The position numbers and the translations under genes were made by a program. Shown piece by piece: positions 12,394-23,604 of a DNA stretch of 64,000 nucleotides. The DNA is taken from NCBI GenBank assembly GCA_009809945.1, contig WTPW01000352.1, forward strand, positions 170,739-234,738, written 5' to 3'. The number at the start of each line of letters is the position of its first letter. Position 1 is the first letter of the stretch. The stretch comes from Gigaspora margarita (lineage: Eukaryota; Glomeromycota; Glomeromycetes; Diversisporales; Gigasporaceae). The notes beneath the pieces were generated by a model, which was given only the letters and a program-made list of their open reading frames with translations, did no database searches and had not been told where the DNA came from.

Positions 12394-12984
12394 TAATGTT
12401 GTTAGCCGAAATTGTTTTATGCTTGTAGAAATATTTTGACTTTTGATATTTAGGCTGCCAAAATGTCTAAATATTGCCGAAATCCTAAATTATGCCGAAA
12501 TATCTAAATAATGTCGAAATGTCTAAATAATGTCAAAATGTCTAAATTAAGAAATATATGAAAAACATATGGGAATTAGGGCTGTTAATCAGTCCGACTA
12601 AAACCACTGGTCCTGCGGTCCTCGTTAGAACTGTCTTTTTATGGGACAGACCAAAAAGACTATCGGTCTGAATATAGTTAGATTTAAATTATTGTAACGA
12701 ATATATGTAGCCTAATTTTTGTGATATACGAGGTTAATTTTAGATGTTTAAACAACAATAATAAATTTAAATATTTTAAATCAGAGTTTTTCTTATTTAA
12801 TGTTTATTTTATATTTTGCAAATTATTAATTTGTCTTTGCTTTCAAACTATATATAAATATTTTTGGATAAATGACAAATTAGTATTAGCGTTAGCAATT
12901 AAGATTAGTTAATTTGGTTTTGCTATCACTCGCCCTGGCTCTATCTCCCGCCCACCATCCCTAGTCAATTGTTGGGCTCTGTGG

Positions 12985-13375
12985 CTGCAGTGGCAGTGCA
13001 AGGACCTATTAGTAGATAGTTAGGCTCTGCGGCTGCAGTAGCAGCACACAGACCTTAATAGTGGATAGTTAGGCACCGTAGCTGCAAGGATCTTATTAGT
13101 GGATAGTTAGGCTCCGCTGCTGCAGTAGTAGTACAAGGACCTTATTAGTGGATAGTTAGGCTCCGCAGTTGCAGTAGTCAGTGCAAGGGTCTTATTAGTG
13201 GATAGTTAGGCTCCACAGTTACAGTGGCAGTGCAAGGACCTTATTAATAGATAGTTAGGCTCCACGGTGCAGTACAAGACCTTATTAGTGGATAGTTAGG
13301 CTCCGTGGCTGCAGTGGCAGTGCAAGGACCTTATTAATGGTTAGTTAGGCTCTGCGACTGCAGAGAACTGAAACA
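12985..13375. repeat. Minisatellite, about 50-bp unit
   Basis: Seven or so imperfect repeats of a unit built from GGACCTTATTAGTGG, ATAGTTAGGCTCCG and GCAGTGGCAGTGCAA. It is more GC-rich than its surroundings and lies inside the hAT element at 12394-14459. Confidence 0.85.
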
Positions 13376-13629
13376 GATGCTGACGATAACGCTGGGTGTA
13401 TGTTTGATATCTTTCTTATACTTGTGTTTTTATGTATTAGTCAGGGTGTGGTTCAGGACCTTGGGTTTAGAAAATTTGGAACCAAGAGGTCAGTAGTTGA
13501 TGCGTTGTGAGAATGATTAGTACGAGTTCAAATAATAAGTCCTAGACTAGAGGTTTTGTCATAGGTATTGACGGTAGAGTATGAATGCTAGAGCTTGTTT
13601 GGATGTTTGAATAGCGAACCTATTCCCAT

Positions 13630-13765
13630 TAGTGCTGTTAATCAGTCTGTCCGGTCTGTCTTGGTCCAAAGACTGGCAGTCTTTTAAAAAGTTAGGCTGG
13701 ACTGCAGTCCAGGACTGATTAGGAATGATCAGTATGAGACCGGACGGACTGATTATTAGACCATA
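13630..13765. repeat. Short hairpin repeat
   Basis: GTTAATCAGTCTGTCCGGTC near 13636 pairs with GACCGGACGGACTGATT near 13740. A related direct word, GTTAATCAGTCCGAC, lies at 12584. Probably a small foldback MITE; no clear TSD. Confidence 0.4.
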
Positions 13766-14467
13766 TAAATTGCACTAACATATTAATTTATTATCCGTAT
13801 TATTATAGACTCCATTCAAATGATTAATTTATTACTCGTTTCATTACATAAAGCTACCTCTAAACAAATGTCTAAACCTGTCTATTATTATTCGAACTAG
13901 TAATAATAATGCATACGAATTTTGAAACCATGCATATGATTTTTGCAGATATATTTTTATGCGATAATGCAGGTCAATTTATCTCAAGCATCTGGAAGTT
14001 CCCAACTAGGAAAAATTAATATAAATTATAAACAAGGTCAAGAGTGGAACAAAATTCCTTAATATTCCAGCAATGGAGCGTTTTTTATAAACCAGATATA
14101 ATACTACGCATTACGCGCATCATGTATAAAAAGCACTGAATAGATTATCACTAATTAAGATTAAATTGATACTTAGTTGTGCTTTGTTTTTAAAAGTGCA
14201 GTAGTAATAATATAATTTTCAATTTATTTATAAATAATTTTATTGTTTATATTTAATTTAGACATTTAGTCACATAGTATTTTATTTAGTCAACTATTTA
14301 GACATTTAGCCACATAGTATTTATTTAGTCAACTATTTAGGCATTTAGTCAAATTTAGACTTTTGACATTTCAAAAAAAAATAATGCCATGTCGAAATAT
14401 ATTTAGACACTAATTGCCTAAATGGTTGACTAAATTAAGTATTTTGACTAACAACATTATCCCAGAC

Positions 14468-15421
14468 ACCTTAAAAATATTGAATTGTATTGCAAGATTT
14501 TTAAAAAATTTGATCTTGATTACTTGTCAGTACATACACATGCCCTGGAACAGTCAAAGTATAATCCAGTTAAAAGAGAAATGGCTACACTTTCTGGTAA
14601 GTTGGCTGGTGTTGTTTTGCCGATAGATCATTTTGGAAAGCACCTTGACAGTCAGAGTAGAGTTGTTGATAATGAATTAGCAACTAAAAATTTTTATTAT
14701 GCTGGTTCTATATTGTGTAATATATGGGGTCGAGACCCAATTTTCAGAAAATATATAAAAACAACATATATTGATAAAATGACCAATCTGTTTGCGGATA
14801 TTATGTTTTCTTGTGAGGAAGAAAATAAAAACGTTAAAAAGAAAAAAAATCAAATCAGCAGAATTTTGATGAAGAAGAGGAACAAGACCTTAATGAATCT
14901 GCTAATACTTCTGTTCTGTGGTCCCAGATAGAAAAACATTGTAGTTTATGTCAATATTCAATTGATATTAAATATTGCAATGATCTGAGTTGCTATGGGC
15001 CTACCAGAGCACAAGAAGCTATAGATTTTCTTCAACCCTTTGATGGGTTTCTTTCTCCTGTTACCAAAGCCCGAGATGGTCACTATATTAATCCCGTCCA
15101 CCTTCTCCAATATTCTGAGCGATTTAGAGTTCCTAGTTATGATGCTCATTGTCCATCCATTAACCAAACAATGTATTCTCAACTTTGGTGCTCAATTTGC
15201 TATAAGTATTTCCTACTCTATCATATGTGGTGAAGCATAAACATTTTCAACATTCATCCAACCATAGAAAGGCTAGAAAGGAACCAGAAATTTCAGAATC
15301 AGTTGCAGAATTTGGTGTAATTTCAAATTCTGCAACTATGAAAGATTTGGACCTATCACTCTTGCAACAAAATGAAAGTTATTTGGATGAATATAGGGAA
15401 TGCTTTTCAGACATGGAATAA
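14468..15421 (+). pseudogene. Unknown transposon-associated gene, 3' half, with zinc-finger-like tail
   Basis: This continues the 11000-12393 gene after the hAT insertion. The first frame (to about 14860) reads YCKIFKKFDLDYL, then HTHALEQSKYNPVKREMA and AGVVLPIDHFGKHLD. Frameshifts follow, then CSLCQYSIDIKYC and HYINPVHLLQY with cysteine pairs. The final frame (15227-15421) supplies HKHFQHSSNHRK and stops at 15421. CSLC, WCSIC and the His cluster suggest zinc-binding modules near the C-terminus. The gene has at least two frameshifts besides the insertion. Function unknown. Confidence 0.6.
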
Positions 15422-15969
15422 AAGGTTTTTTTTTTTAAAAAAAAACTCTGACCTGAAGTTTATATGTTGAGTGCTACAGAGAAAAAGTTATAAGAATTCT
15501 TGTAGCGCTCATGCTGTTTTTCTTTTCACACTATTTCTTGGTGAGTGAATTGTTGTAGTTCTTGGTCTTTTTGTTCATTAAGAATGCGTAAGTTTTGGAC
15601 TTCTTTATTGTGTTCTTCTGCTAGTATTTTTCTGTGCCTGGATCTATATCTTTATACTCAGATCTATACAATATACTGTATTAAATATTAGCTTATATAC
15701 CATCTGTTTTTTGATATAAAATAAATTTATAAATGTATTCATATGATCAGGTTTTATCACGTGTCTATGATGTACAATATGCACTACATACGTACTTACG
15801 GGTATAAAATGATCCAAGTCTTATGCTTTTTACCTTTCATTGAATTCAAGTAATAGACCCGAGTCTAATAGGATACAATTTATAGTATATATAATATTAT
15901 ATATAAGACGTAAGACATTCCTCCCCCCTTCCTCCTAAAATATTATGTAATATCTGTCACCACCCTTAG

Positions 15970-16180
15970 GGTTCCACAATTTGATTTAATTTGATTTGAT
16001 CAAATATTTGAAATTTGATTTAATTTAAAAAATTTATAAGTAAAATTTTAAAATTTTCAATCAAACCAAATTCAAATACAGAATTTTTAATTCAAATCAA
16101 ATTCAAATCAAGGCTTATTTGATTTGATCAAATTCAAATATGTCTAATATTTGATTTGATTTGAGTTTGAGGAACCTGAA
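15970..16180. repeat. TTTGATTTGAT low-complexity tract
   Basis: Repeated TTTGATTTGAT and ATCAAATTCAAAT words in both orientations form an imperfect palindrome just outside the TTA-flanked element. No gene. Confidence 0.6.
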
Positions 16181-17029
16181 TTGCAGTACAGCTAAAAAAT
16201 AATCATTCTAAGAAAAGAGTAAGGAAATATATTTATGGCTTAATTTAGAGAATTTTATTTACAAAAAGACCCATTTAATGCATCATTTTCACAAAATATT
16301 GAATAGCTTTAGATAAGTTATATATTATATATATTGAGATTTTTTTCCCTAATTAAGTTTTTTTTTATCTCAAAAATATATATAATATTTATATTATGTA
16401 TTTATTATTTATTTATTAATTAATGTATTTCTTATTTTATAATTTTTGTTAAAATTTTATTATTTATATTATTTATTAATAATAAATCAATATATTATAA
16501 ATTAGTTTCGGATCTTTTTTAAAAAATCCGAAACTAGTTTCGGATAGGTTTCGTTTCGTTGCCCAACTCTACCATAGACTATAATGCGAATAAGAAATAA
16601 ATAAATAGCTTATCTTTTCATATTGAGTTCATGCGAATAAAAAGTGACAAAAAAACTGTCGGTAAAATGGGTTGTCAGAAAAAGTGCATTCAATAAAACT
16701 TAGTGTCGGAGAATAGTCACATTAGAAATATATCATATCAGAGAAATGACGTGTCGAAAATATGGGATGTCAGTAAAAGAAGCTGTAGAAAGCATAGTAG
16801 GTCGAGGAAATATTCTGTCAACAAAATGTGCTATAGATGAAACATTTTGTCGAGGATATATGTCAGAAAAATTAGCTGGTGGGGAACTAGCTTTCAGGGA
16901 ATCATACCGTAATCTTTAGAACCCAATCGGCGTCACAAAATTCCGTGCAGCAACTTCACATGTCTCTTAAACCTATATGACACTTCGTCAAACAAGGATG
17001 TTGATGGAACCATTTCGTCATTGTTGAAA

Positions 17030-18420
17030 TAGGGTGCGGGACGGGCCGGGTCGGGCCGGGCCTACCTAGACCCGAAACTCAGCCCAAAGATAATTTGTAA
17101 GCCCGAGCCCGGCCCGTGATAAAAAAAAAGCCCTTGAAATAAACCGGGCCGGGCCTTATTTAAACTATACCCGACCCAGCCTGGCCCGCAGATTTATAAA
17201 ATTTTTTACTTACAGATATTATTATAATTCCTGGAACACTGTAAAAATTTGCTGAATGATTTTTCGGTCGATTCGGTTAAGTTATAGATGTATTTAGTTT
17301 ATTATTTAATGTTTATTTAATGGTATCAGGTTCACTCAGTTTCGATCAACTTACCAATAATTACTTCAAAAAAATTTAATTCGCAGAGAATTAATTTCGG
17401 GCAAGGTTATTTTGCAATCAATTAATTCACGGACAAGTTCGTTCATAAAAGCTTTTCACCAAAAGCTAATTTCAGGCAAATTAATTCTAGTCTTTGTCAT
17501 TGGAGTTAAATTTAGGTTAAAGTTGGTGCAATTATAAAAAAATTGTTAGTACAATATATTGAATTAAAATAATTATCAACGAACTAAGCTTTCAACATGC
17601 GCTTGTCGGTGAAACAATGTGGATGTAGATTCATTTATTTATTATGTGTCGATTGTTCTATTTTTATTTCAAAAGAATCGACAATATAATTTAGTCCACA
17701 AGAATTATGAGGTTTAACCCCTTCGAAAATTAATTTATTACAATATTAATTATATTATATAGTTAATGGATGCGTAGCAACCAATAACGGTTTTATTTGG
17801 CAATCGAAATGTCCAAAGGATAGTTTTTACATGACAATTAAAAACCATTGTGCTAATCTGAACCACGAAGGGCTCAGATTGCGAGCGCATTAAATTCAAA
17901 GCCATATGCGCTGTTATTGGATGCGAAACATTCAGTAACAGATTTATTTTTCTTTTTCTTTATAACAAATAAATCACTTGAGCTTAATCGAGCCTATTTG
18001 GCGTATAAATAGTACTTATACGCCTATATTTATCATTAAAAGAAAACAAAAAATGTAAATAATATATTCTATTTCAGAACATTTTAATTTTAAGATGTAC
18101 TTATATGACGTTCCTGGTTTTAGCGCAACTGTGTCGCGCAGCTGCCCTAATTCTTCAATTGTCAGAGAACCGATTTTCGCTATGACGTTAATGATTTGAT
18201 TGGTTAATTTACTTAGGTTATAATTTTGATTATAAGTTTACCGGGTATTATCGGGCCTAATCGGGCTTTCTTATAAAGCTTGAACCCAGCCCGATATTTA
18301 ACAAGCCCGATTTGTGTTTGGCCCGAACAATAGCGGGCTCAGAATTATAGGCCCGAACTGGACCAAAGCCCGGCCCGGCCCGCAAGTTTCCGGGCTTAGC
18401 CCGGCCCGTCCCGCACCCTA
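17030..18420. mobile_element. 1.39-kb GC-rich-ended hAT element
   Basis: TIR TAGGGTGCGGGACGGGCC with complement at 18403-18420, and perfect 8-bp TSD TGTTGAAA (17022-17029, 18421-18428). The subterminal 150 bp on each side are packed with CGGGCC and GGCCCG words, strikingly GC-rich against the AT-rich host. The interior is AT-rich and has no long frame. Confidence 0.92.
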
Positions 18421-18763
18421 TGTTGAAATAGTCTCATTAAGAAATCATTAATCTTATAATTATGATAGTTCTAATACGAACATAACACACATTGTTTGTA
18501 AAATCTCTGTGGAGAATTTTTTAATAACTCACTAAATGACTAAAAAAAAAAAGAAGCTAAATAGGAACATTTGCACCACCTATTGCACAAGTTATTTAAA
18601 AATGTTAATGGTTTAATAGAAAATTAATAGAAAAACAAAATATGATTCTCTGATTTTAACTTTGAAACCCTTAATATGAAAAATTCTATAAATAAATCAA
18701 TTTGTGTTATATAAAAAAAAAAAAAAGATAAAAGTCACAACTATTGTTTTAAAAAAAACTCAA

Positions 18764-21184
18764 TTATTTGAACATAGAATCTACAGTGTTGTAAATTACA
18801 GGAGTATCTGTTTGTACAACTGATGCCCGCGTGATTACTTGATATTTTTCATCATGTTCAAGATTAATTCCAATTAAAGGAAAATAACAAATATCGACCA
18901 TTATTTTATCATGTTCGTCTTCATCTACTGAACAATCCATAAATTCTAGATCGACCTTGTCAGTGTTTTTAAACCATTTATATTCGACAATCGATTCTTG
19001 AATATTCCGGCGGAAACAGAAAATTGAAATAATGTGATGAATCAATTTGGTAGCCATAGAATTAATTTCATCTATTTTCTGTGGATCTTTTATTGTACGA
19101 TATTTATTAAGGGTTTCCATAATGAGATTTCGTAACTCTATGATGAATGGATGTTCGCCTTCATTTGAAAATCCTCGATTTTCAAGAACAGCATAAACTA
19201 TCTGACGTAATTTTATAGGCGCAGATTTGATAACTTCATCTTTTCCAACGCGATTTGTTGAAAATAAATCTATATATTTTATTAATTTTTTTGTTGTTGA
19301 AATTAATATTGTTTCCAAAGGTTGCTCTTTTTCATTCTCATTTGTTTCCAGAAATTGCCTATTTTCATCGTCAATTTTGAGATATTTATTTGCATTTTCA
19401 ATGACAATATCAATTACATGACGTTGCAAGATACCTTTAACTAAATATCTACTAGGATTCTCTCCAGCAGACGAGCAACCATATCTTTTCAAAAGATCCT
19501 TGAAGGCTGTATAATTAATATTGACTTTCTTCAAAGTGCAAAAATTTTCAAGTAGTTCTTTTAAACCTTCGATGTCTCTTGCCAACTGACTAATATTATT
19601 AGGGTCATTGCCACTAATGCGAAAGTTTTTTGCATCATCCAAAGCGGATTGATATTTAGCAGCTTCTTTTCTTAAGAATTTATTCTCAATCTCCAAATTA
19701 TTAATTTGAGAATGCGATAATTTCAAATGATTTCCTAAAGTTTGGGATTTCTCCCTGAGATCATTATTTAAGTTTACTAATTGATTGAAATTTTGGACTT
19801 TCTTTTTGAGAGATTCATTTTCAGTTTGTAGTTCTATTTGCTTGGCAGCTTCTTTTCTTAAAGATTTATTCTCATTCTCCAACTCATGAATTCGAGTATT
19901 CGTTGAATTCAATATTTTTTCTAAAGTTTGGACTTTCTCTCCGAGATCTTTATTTACATTTTTTAGTTGTTTTAAATTTTGGACTGTCTTTTTGAGAGAT
20001 TCATTTTGAATTTGTAGATCTATTTGTTGATTGTAAGTAAGTTGGTCATGGTTTTTTTCTTGTTCATATATATATGTGTTTCTTCTAGGATGCACATCAA
20101 AATTATTTTTTTCGGAAGATTTCATCTTAAGATTATTTTTATCATTATTTGTGCCTGGGGTTTCATTAGTAAGGCGAACAATAATACTATGTAATTCTTG
20201 TTTTAAAGCAGAAATCTGATTCATAAAACCTCGTATGTATTCAATAGTCTGAGTATATGCAGCAATTTCTAAATCATTAGCATTTTGAGATTTACTTATT
20301 TCTTTCGAGTAGTACTTGTAATGATTTATAAGAGTATTTTTAAGATCATTTACGTGTTGTTCTGTACTGTAATAAAGTTTTCCGATAGTTGCTGACCATT
20401 TGTCAAACTGGATGTGATCGGTAGTTTTTAGATTAGAAAAAAATTGTTGCTTTTCTTTATTAAGATTGTTGAAATGAGCATTCAACTGATCAAAAATGTG
20501 TTTGAAATTTATTGATTGATTTGTTTCAGGAATAAAAGTATTCGTATCTTGCTCAACTTGAAGAAGAAAATTTCTAAAAATCATTAATATTCCAACAAAT
20601 GACTGATTTGTAGGTTGATTTTGTTGGGTTTCAGAATAGTGATTGATTTCAACATTATCCGGTTGTGTAATAGTTTCGATACTTTGACAAGGTTCATTAA
20701 TTTCTTGTGGATTTTCGGAATTAATATTGTTATAATATTCAACGTTATTAATTTCAATGTAATTTTTAAGTTCGATCATTTCATTCTTTGCCAGTGAGAT
20801 ACTTTGTTTTAAATCATCATTAACATTTCGTTGAAAATCATAATTTAATTCATTGGTAAGATTTTGGGGTAATTCTTTTTCTAAAAAAGTTGTTACAAAG
20901 TTATCTATCAATCCATTAAGTTTGCTGTAATCATTTTCGTAGGCGAAATGTTTCGTGATTGTATTTTCTAGCTCTGACAAAAAAGTTTTAAATGAATAAA
21001 TCCAAGATATAAAGTTCTTATCTTTAATAATTGGCTTCCATATTTCCACTTTGTTTTTTATTTCAAGGATATTATTTTTAAAATTAATTAAAATTTCATT
21101 AAACTTATTTCTAGCTTGTGTTGAATCGTAATTTCGACATGATGGAGTTGTGGGATCGGGAGGATTATTTTGTGAATTTTGCAT
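18764..21184 (-). CDS. Gene G: 806-residue coiled-coil protein of unknown function
   Basis: Single-exon minus-strand frame, 806 codons, intact. I do not recognise the family. The N-terminal third is helical, polar and rich in Asn and Gln. Residues about 380-515 form a coiled coil built from two related blocks of about 65 residues, each with LQ-NESLKK, a VQ-x-L segment, a KVQTLEK- or KSQTLGN-like heptad stretch and a FLRKEAAK or SLRKEAAK end. From about residue 516 (AKNFRI) a globular C-terminal region begins, with YTAFKDLLKRYGCSSAGE, later CFRRNIQE and DICYFPLIG. The same C-terminal region recurs fused to BTB-BACK in gene F, which shows it behaves as a transferable domain. No signal peptide or membrane segment. 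It lies 2.4 kb downstream of gene E on the same strand. Confidence 0.9.
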   Translation of the reverse strand: MQNSQNNPPDPTTPSCRNYDSTQARNKFNEILINFKNNILEIKNKVEIWKPIIKDKNFISWIYSFKTFLSELENTITKHFAYENDYSKLNGLIDNFVTTFLEKELPQNLTNELNYDFQRNVNDDLKQSISLAKNEMIELKNYIEINNVEYYNNINSENPQEINEPCQSIETITQPDNVEINHYSETQQNQPTNQSFVGILMIFRNFLLQVEQDTNTFIPETNQSINFKHIFDQLNAHFNNLNKEKQQFFSNLKTTDHIQFDKWSATIGKLYYSTEQHVNDLKNTLINHYKYYSKEISKSQNANDLEIAAYTQTIEYIRGFMNQISALKQELHSIIVRLTNETPGTNNDKNNLKMKSSEKNNFDVHPRRNTYIYEQEKNHDQLTYNQQIDLQIQNESLKKTVQNLKQLKNVNKDLGEKVQTLEKILNSTNTRIHELENENKSLRKEAAKQIELQTENESLKKKVQNFNQLVNLNNDLREKSQTLGNHLKLSHSQINNLEIENKFLRKEAAKYQSALDDAKNFRISGNDPNNISQLARDIEGLKELLENFCTLKKVNINYTAFKDLLKRYGCSSAGENPSRYLVKGILQRHVIDIVIENANKYLKIDDENRQFLETNENEKEQPLETILISTTKKLIKYIDLFSTNRVGKDEVIKSAPIKLRQIVYAVLENRGFSNEGEHPFIIELRNLIMETLNKYRTIKDPQKIDEINSMATKLIHHIISIFCFRRNIQESIVEYKWFKNTDKVDLEFMDCSVDEDEHDKIMVDICYFPLIGINLEHDEKYQVITRASVVQTDTPVIYNTVDSMFK

Positions 21185-21480
21185 TTTATTGATAATAAAA
21201 TCTGTTTGCGGAGGTAATATAGATATATAATATATATATATAACTGGTATCGATATATCGTTTGTAAAAATTTATTATTTAAGGTTTGTCAAGTAAAAAT
21301 ATTATAATCAATAGTTATGAACTCCCCCATAAGTAATGCAAGTTAAAACATGATGCAATTTTAGGAAATTATCATCTTTGTATTTGTTATTTTAGATAAA
21401 TTATTATTTTTAATAGATTGCTATCTTAGTACAAAAGAAAACTCAATTTAGAAAAAACATAAAGAGAGGTGATACAGGGG

Positions 21481-21818
21481 GGCTTTACTTATTTGTGCCG
21501 GTAATACAAACTCCTAAAAAGGCAACTACCAATCAGTGAGTTCGAATTTTGATCGTTCCGGATCAGCCCGACATGAATTCCAAACACGTGCAGAAGAAGA
21601 AAAAAGCAAAAATACGACAAAACTAGTGTTTAAATCGACCTTTATGCACTAATTAAAAATGTCGGGGACGAAATTTTACATATAATGGGCAACTGTCTAT
21701 AGTTATACCTCCTAAAGCTAACCTCCTAACCCTAACTTTGCGTTTTTACACACTTTGTTTATTTACAAAATTGAAGTTCCTTTTTTGGGTTGTATTACCG
21801 GCACAAATAAGTAAATCC
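21481..21818. mobile_element. 338-bp MULE-like MITE with 10-bp TSD
   Basis: Inverted ends sharing TTTACTTATTTGTGCCGGTA, flanked by GATACAGGGG at 21471-21480 and 21819-21828. The 9-10 bp duplication points to Mutator-like transposition. It lies in the spacer between genes G and E. Confidence 0.88.
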
Positions 21819-22101
21819 GATACAGGGGAATTAATTATGCATGTGTAGAATTCGTTAATATTTTTATGCATTAAGTGATTAATTGATCACACAAATTTAA
21901 TAACACGTCATGATTGGTAACTTTGCAGATCATGTGCAAACTGGCCAATTAAAACTTTTATTTGCTATAACGATATAATATTGACTTTATATGTATACAC
22001 TAATTAAAAACCTCGCATTTATATGATATAATACGACAACTCAATATTAAAAATAATAAAAAACGATTTGATTTAGAAGTAAAGTTATCATATATGTATA
22101 C

Positions 22102-22229
22102 ATTATTGGACAAAAATTTTTGAATAACGGTCAACCCCAACACGTGCCGCGAAACGAAACGGCGTGTCAATCAATCATTTGCCCGGTTGAGCCAATTTAC
22201 TGTTATTCAAAAATTTTTGCCCAATAATG
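22102..22229. mobile_element. Small foldback MITE
   Basis: ATTATTGGACAAAAATTTTT near 22102 is mirrored by AAAAATTTTTGCCCAATAAT near 22208, around a short GC-richer middle. No convincing TSD. Confidence 0.6.
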
Positions 22230-23604
22230 GTGTTATCGGACAATTTATGATCATGATTAGTAGGGTGAGTTTTAATTCAAGTAAACATGATTATTTCGTA
22301 ACGCATGAAAAAAACAACGGAAAGAAATACATTTCATATCTAAGTTTATCGGATAATCATCTTTACAATAAATAAAGTTTCTTAAAATGCAGAACGATAA
22401 AGTCATAATCTCCCGTAATACATAATAAAGCTATCTTATTGTTATCTGAAATATACTGTAGACCACGGATAAATAAAGTAGAACATATTTATTATTTAAA
22501 AAAAAATGATAAAATGAAAATAAACAAATTTTTATTGCGTTCTTAAATAGCCTCAAAAACCCATTTTGACCTTATTAATTCAAAGATCCCGTAATATAAA
22601 ACTTTTATGTAAACTTATTGTATTGTAATCTATTTTAATTTAATATCGTTACGAAGTTACTATTACTTTCAAAATTTTTTTCCATACATTTTGTTACACT
22701 TTTATGAGTTATTTAGGAACTTAACGTTTATATATTACACATACTATATTTTAACTTGAATACAGTCTCTAAGCGAAGTTTACCTAGATTGGTGAATCCT
22801 AGAGATACCCAAGATGTTTAAGGCTTCGTTTGTAAAGAGTCTTCCATAGCATTTTAAATGATGGTTACATTAAAAAAAATTTTACTAAGTTGAGGCTAAA
22901 AGTACTCTAAACTGTATAAATTCATTTATAAAATTGACTAATCATGAGAAAGTTACCCTATAGGTGGAACCCTATAGGCTTACTTTCTTCTGATGGTTCA
23001 ATCACTTAGAATTGATTTATACATTTTAGAGTGTTTTTTAAAATGTAACATTTCACAAGTAAAAAAAAAAATGAAAATCAAGAACGTCTTTATTTTCGGT
23101 AAAGCCCCAACAGTTACCTTGCAAAATAATCAACAACTTAGTATTTTGTTTAGAAGGTAAAAATTTTTACGCACATTGTAACCTTAGAATTATATAATTA
23201 CTAAACAGACTAATGTATTTGACTTAATAAAAAAAAAAACTAACAAACTTCTTTTTTTAAGAATAGATAAAACGCTTTGGTGAACTACGTATACAATGTT
23301 TTAGAATATAATGTGAAGAACTTTTAATGTGTATAAAGCCTTTATTTTGATTTATTATGCATCACTACGATTCTTATTATCACAGTAAAAATGATATACG
23401 AACAAATCCCAATAATGCCCTTATTAGTGCAATTATTTTTATTTAGAATAGCTAAAATTACGTTCTAATATTTGTGCATTATTCGATCATTAAAAAGTTG
23501 TATCTATAGAATCATAAATCTCTAATAATACTATCAAAATCAACCCTAAAGATATTTTCAGAGAAGGTTTTTAATATCTTTTGATTACAAGCTTAAAATT
23601 CAAA
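22230..23604. other. Spacer downstream of gene E
   Basis: AT-rich. It contains an imperfect inverted repeat near 22890-23050 (TACTCTAAACTGTATAAATT against its near-complement), and no supported gene. Confidence 0.5.

Larger units (their letters stand above)
12394..14459. mobile_element. 2.07-kb hAT element with perfect 8-bp TSD
   Basis: Perfect 12-bp TIR TAATGTTGTTAG / CTAACAACATTA and perfect TSD TCCCAGAC (12386-12393 and 14460-14467). It splits the gene at 11000-15421 between codons for NPR and a following LKNIE-like stretch. Sub-terminal regions repeat words such as TGTCTAAATA and ATTTAGTCAA. It contains a minisatellite and AATCAGTC-type inverted words (12583, 13640, 13745). No transposase was recognised. 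Confidence 0.9.
8743..15965. mobile_element. 7.2-kb TIR element flanked by TTA
   Basis: Perfect inverted ends of 27 bp, starting GGGTGGTGACAGATATTACA at 8743, with the complement ending at 15965. TTA flanks both sides (8740-8742, 15966-15968), as for PIF/Harbinger-type 3-bp duplications. It contains the decayed gene at 11000-15421, which may be its former cargo or transposase. The pairing over 7 kb rests on the perfect TIR alone. Confidence 0.6.
8392..16571. mobile_element. 8.2-kb hAT-like insertion with nested elements
   Basis: Terminal TAGAGTTGGGCA (8392) and its complement TGCCCAACTCTA (ends 16571) are flanked by CCAAAGAC and CCATAGAC, a 7 of 8 TSD. The empty site is preserved in unit 2 near 38166, where CCATAGAC occurs once and both flanks join. 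The span includes a 7.2-kb TIR element, a pogo-like MITE, a broken gene and another hAT element. No hAT transposase of its own was recognised, so mobilisation in trans or growth by nesting is likely. Confidence 0.75.
4958..16915. repeat. Tandem segmental duplication, unit 1
   Basis: From about 4958 the sequence matches 24757 onward and 40640 onward: intron and first exon of a BTB gene, its upstream flank, a cysteine-rich motif, then the inverted X1 MITE pair. It is inflated by a 122-bp hAT MITE and an 8.2-kb hAT-like insertion. At the left the homology stops inside what should be exon 2, so the gene body is missing. Confidence 0.8.
7485..16915. mobile_element. X1b MITE, unit 1, split by an 8.2-kb insertion
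   Basis: Second X1 copy in inverted orientation, separated from X1a by a spacer of about 140 bp. The left arm begins GTTGCTTGATTCTCTGAAGG and the right arm ends GGGAATCATACCGTAATC. The element's own sequence is 7485-8391 plus 16572-16915; everything between is inserted. The core carries TTAGGTTAGGGTTTAGGG near 7905. No coding capacity seen. Confidence 0.65.
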
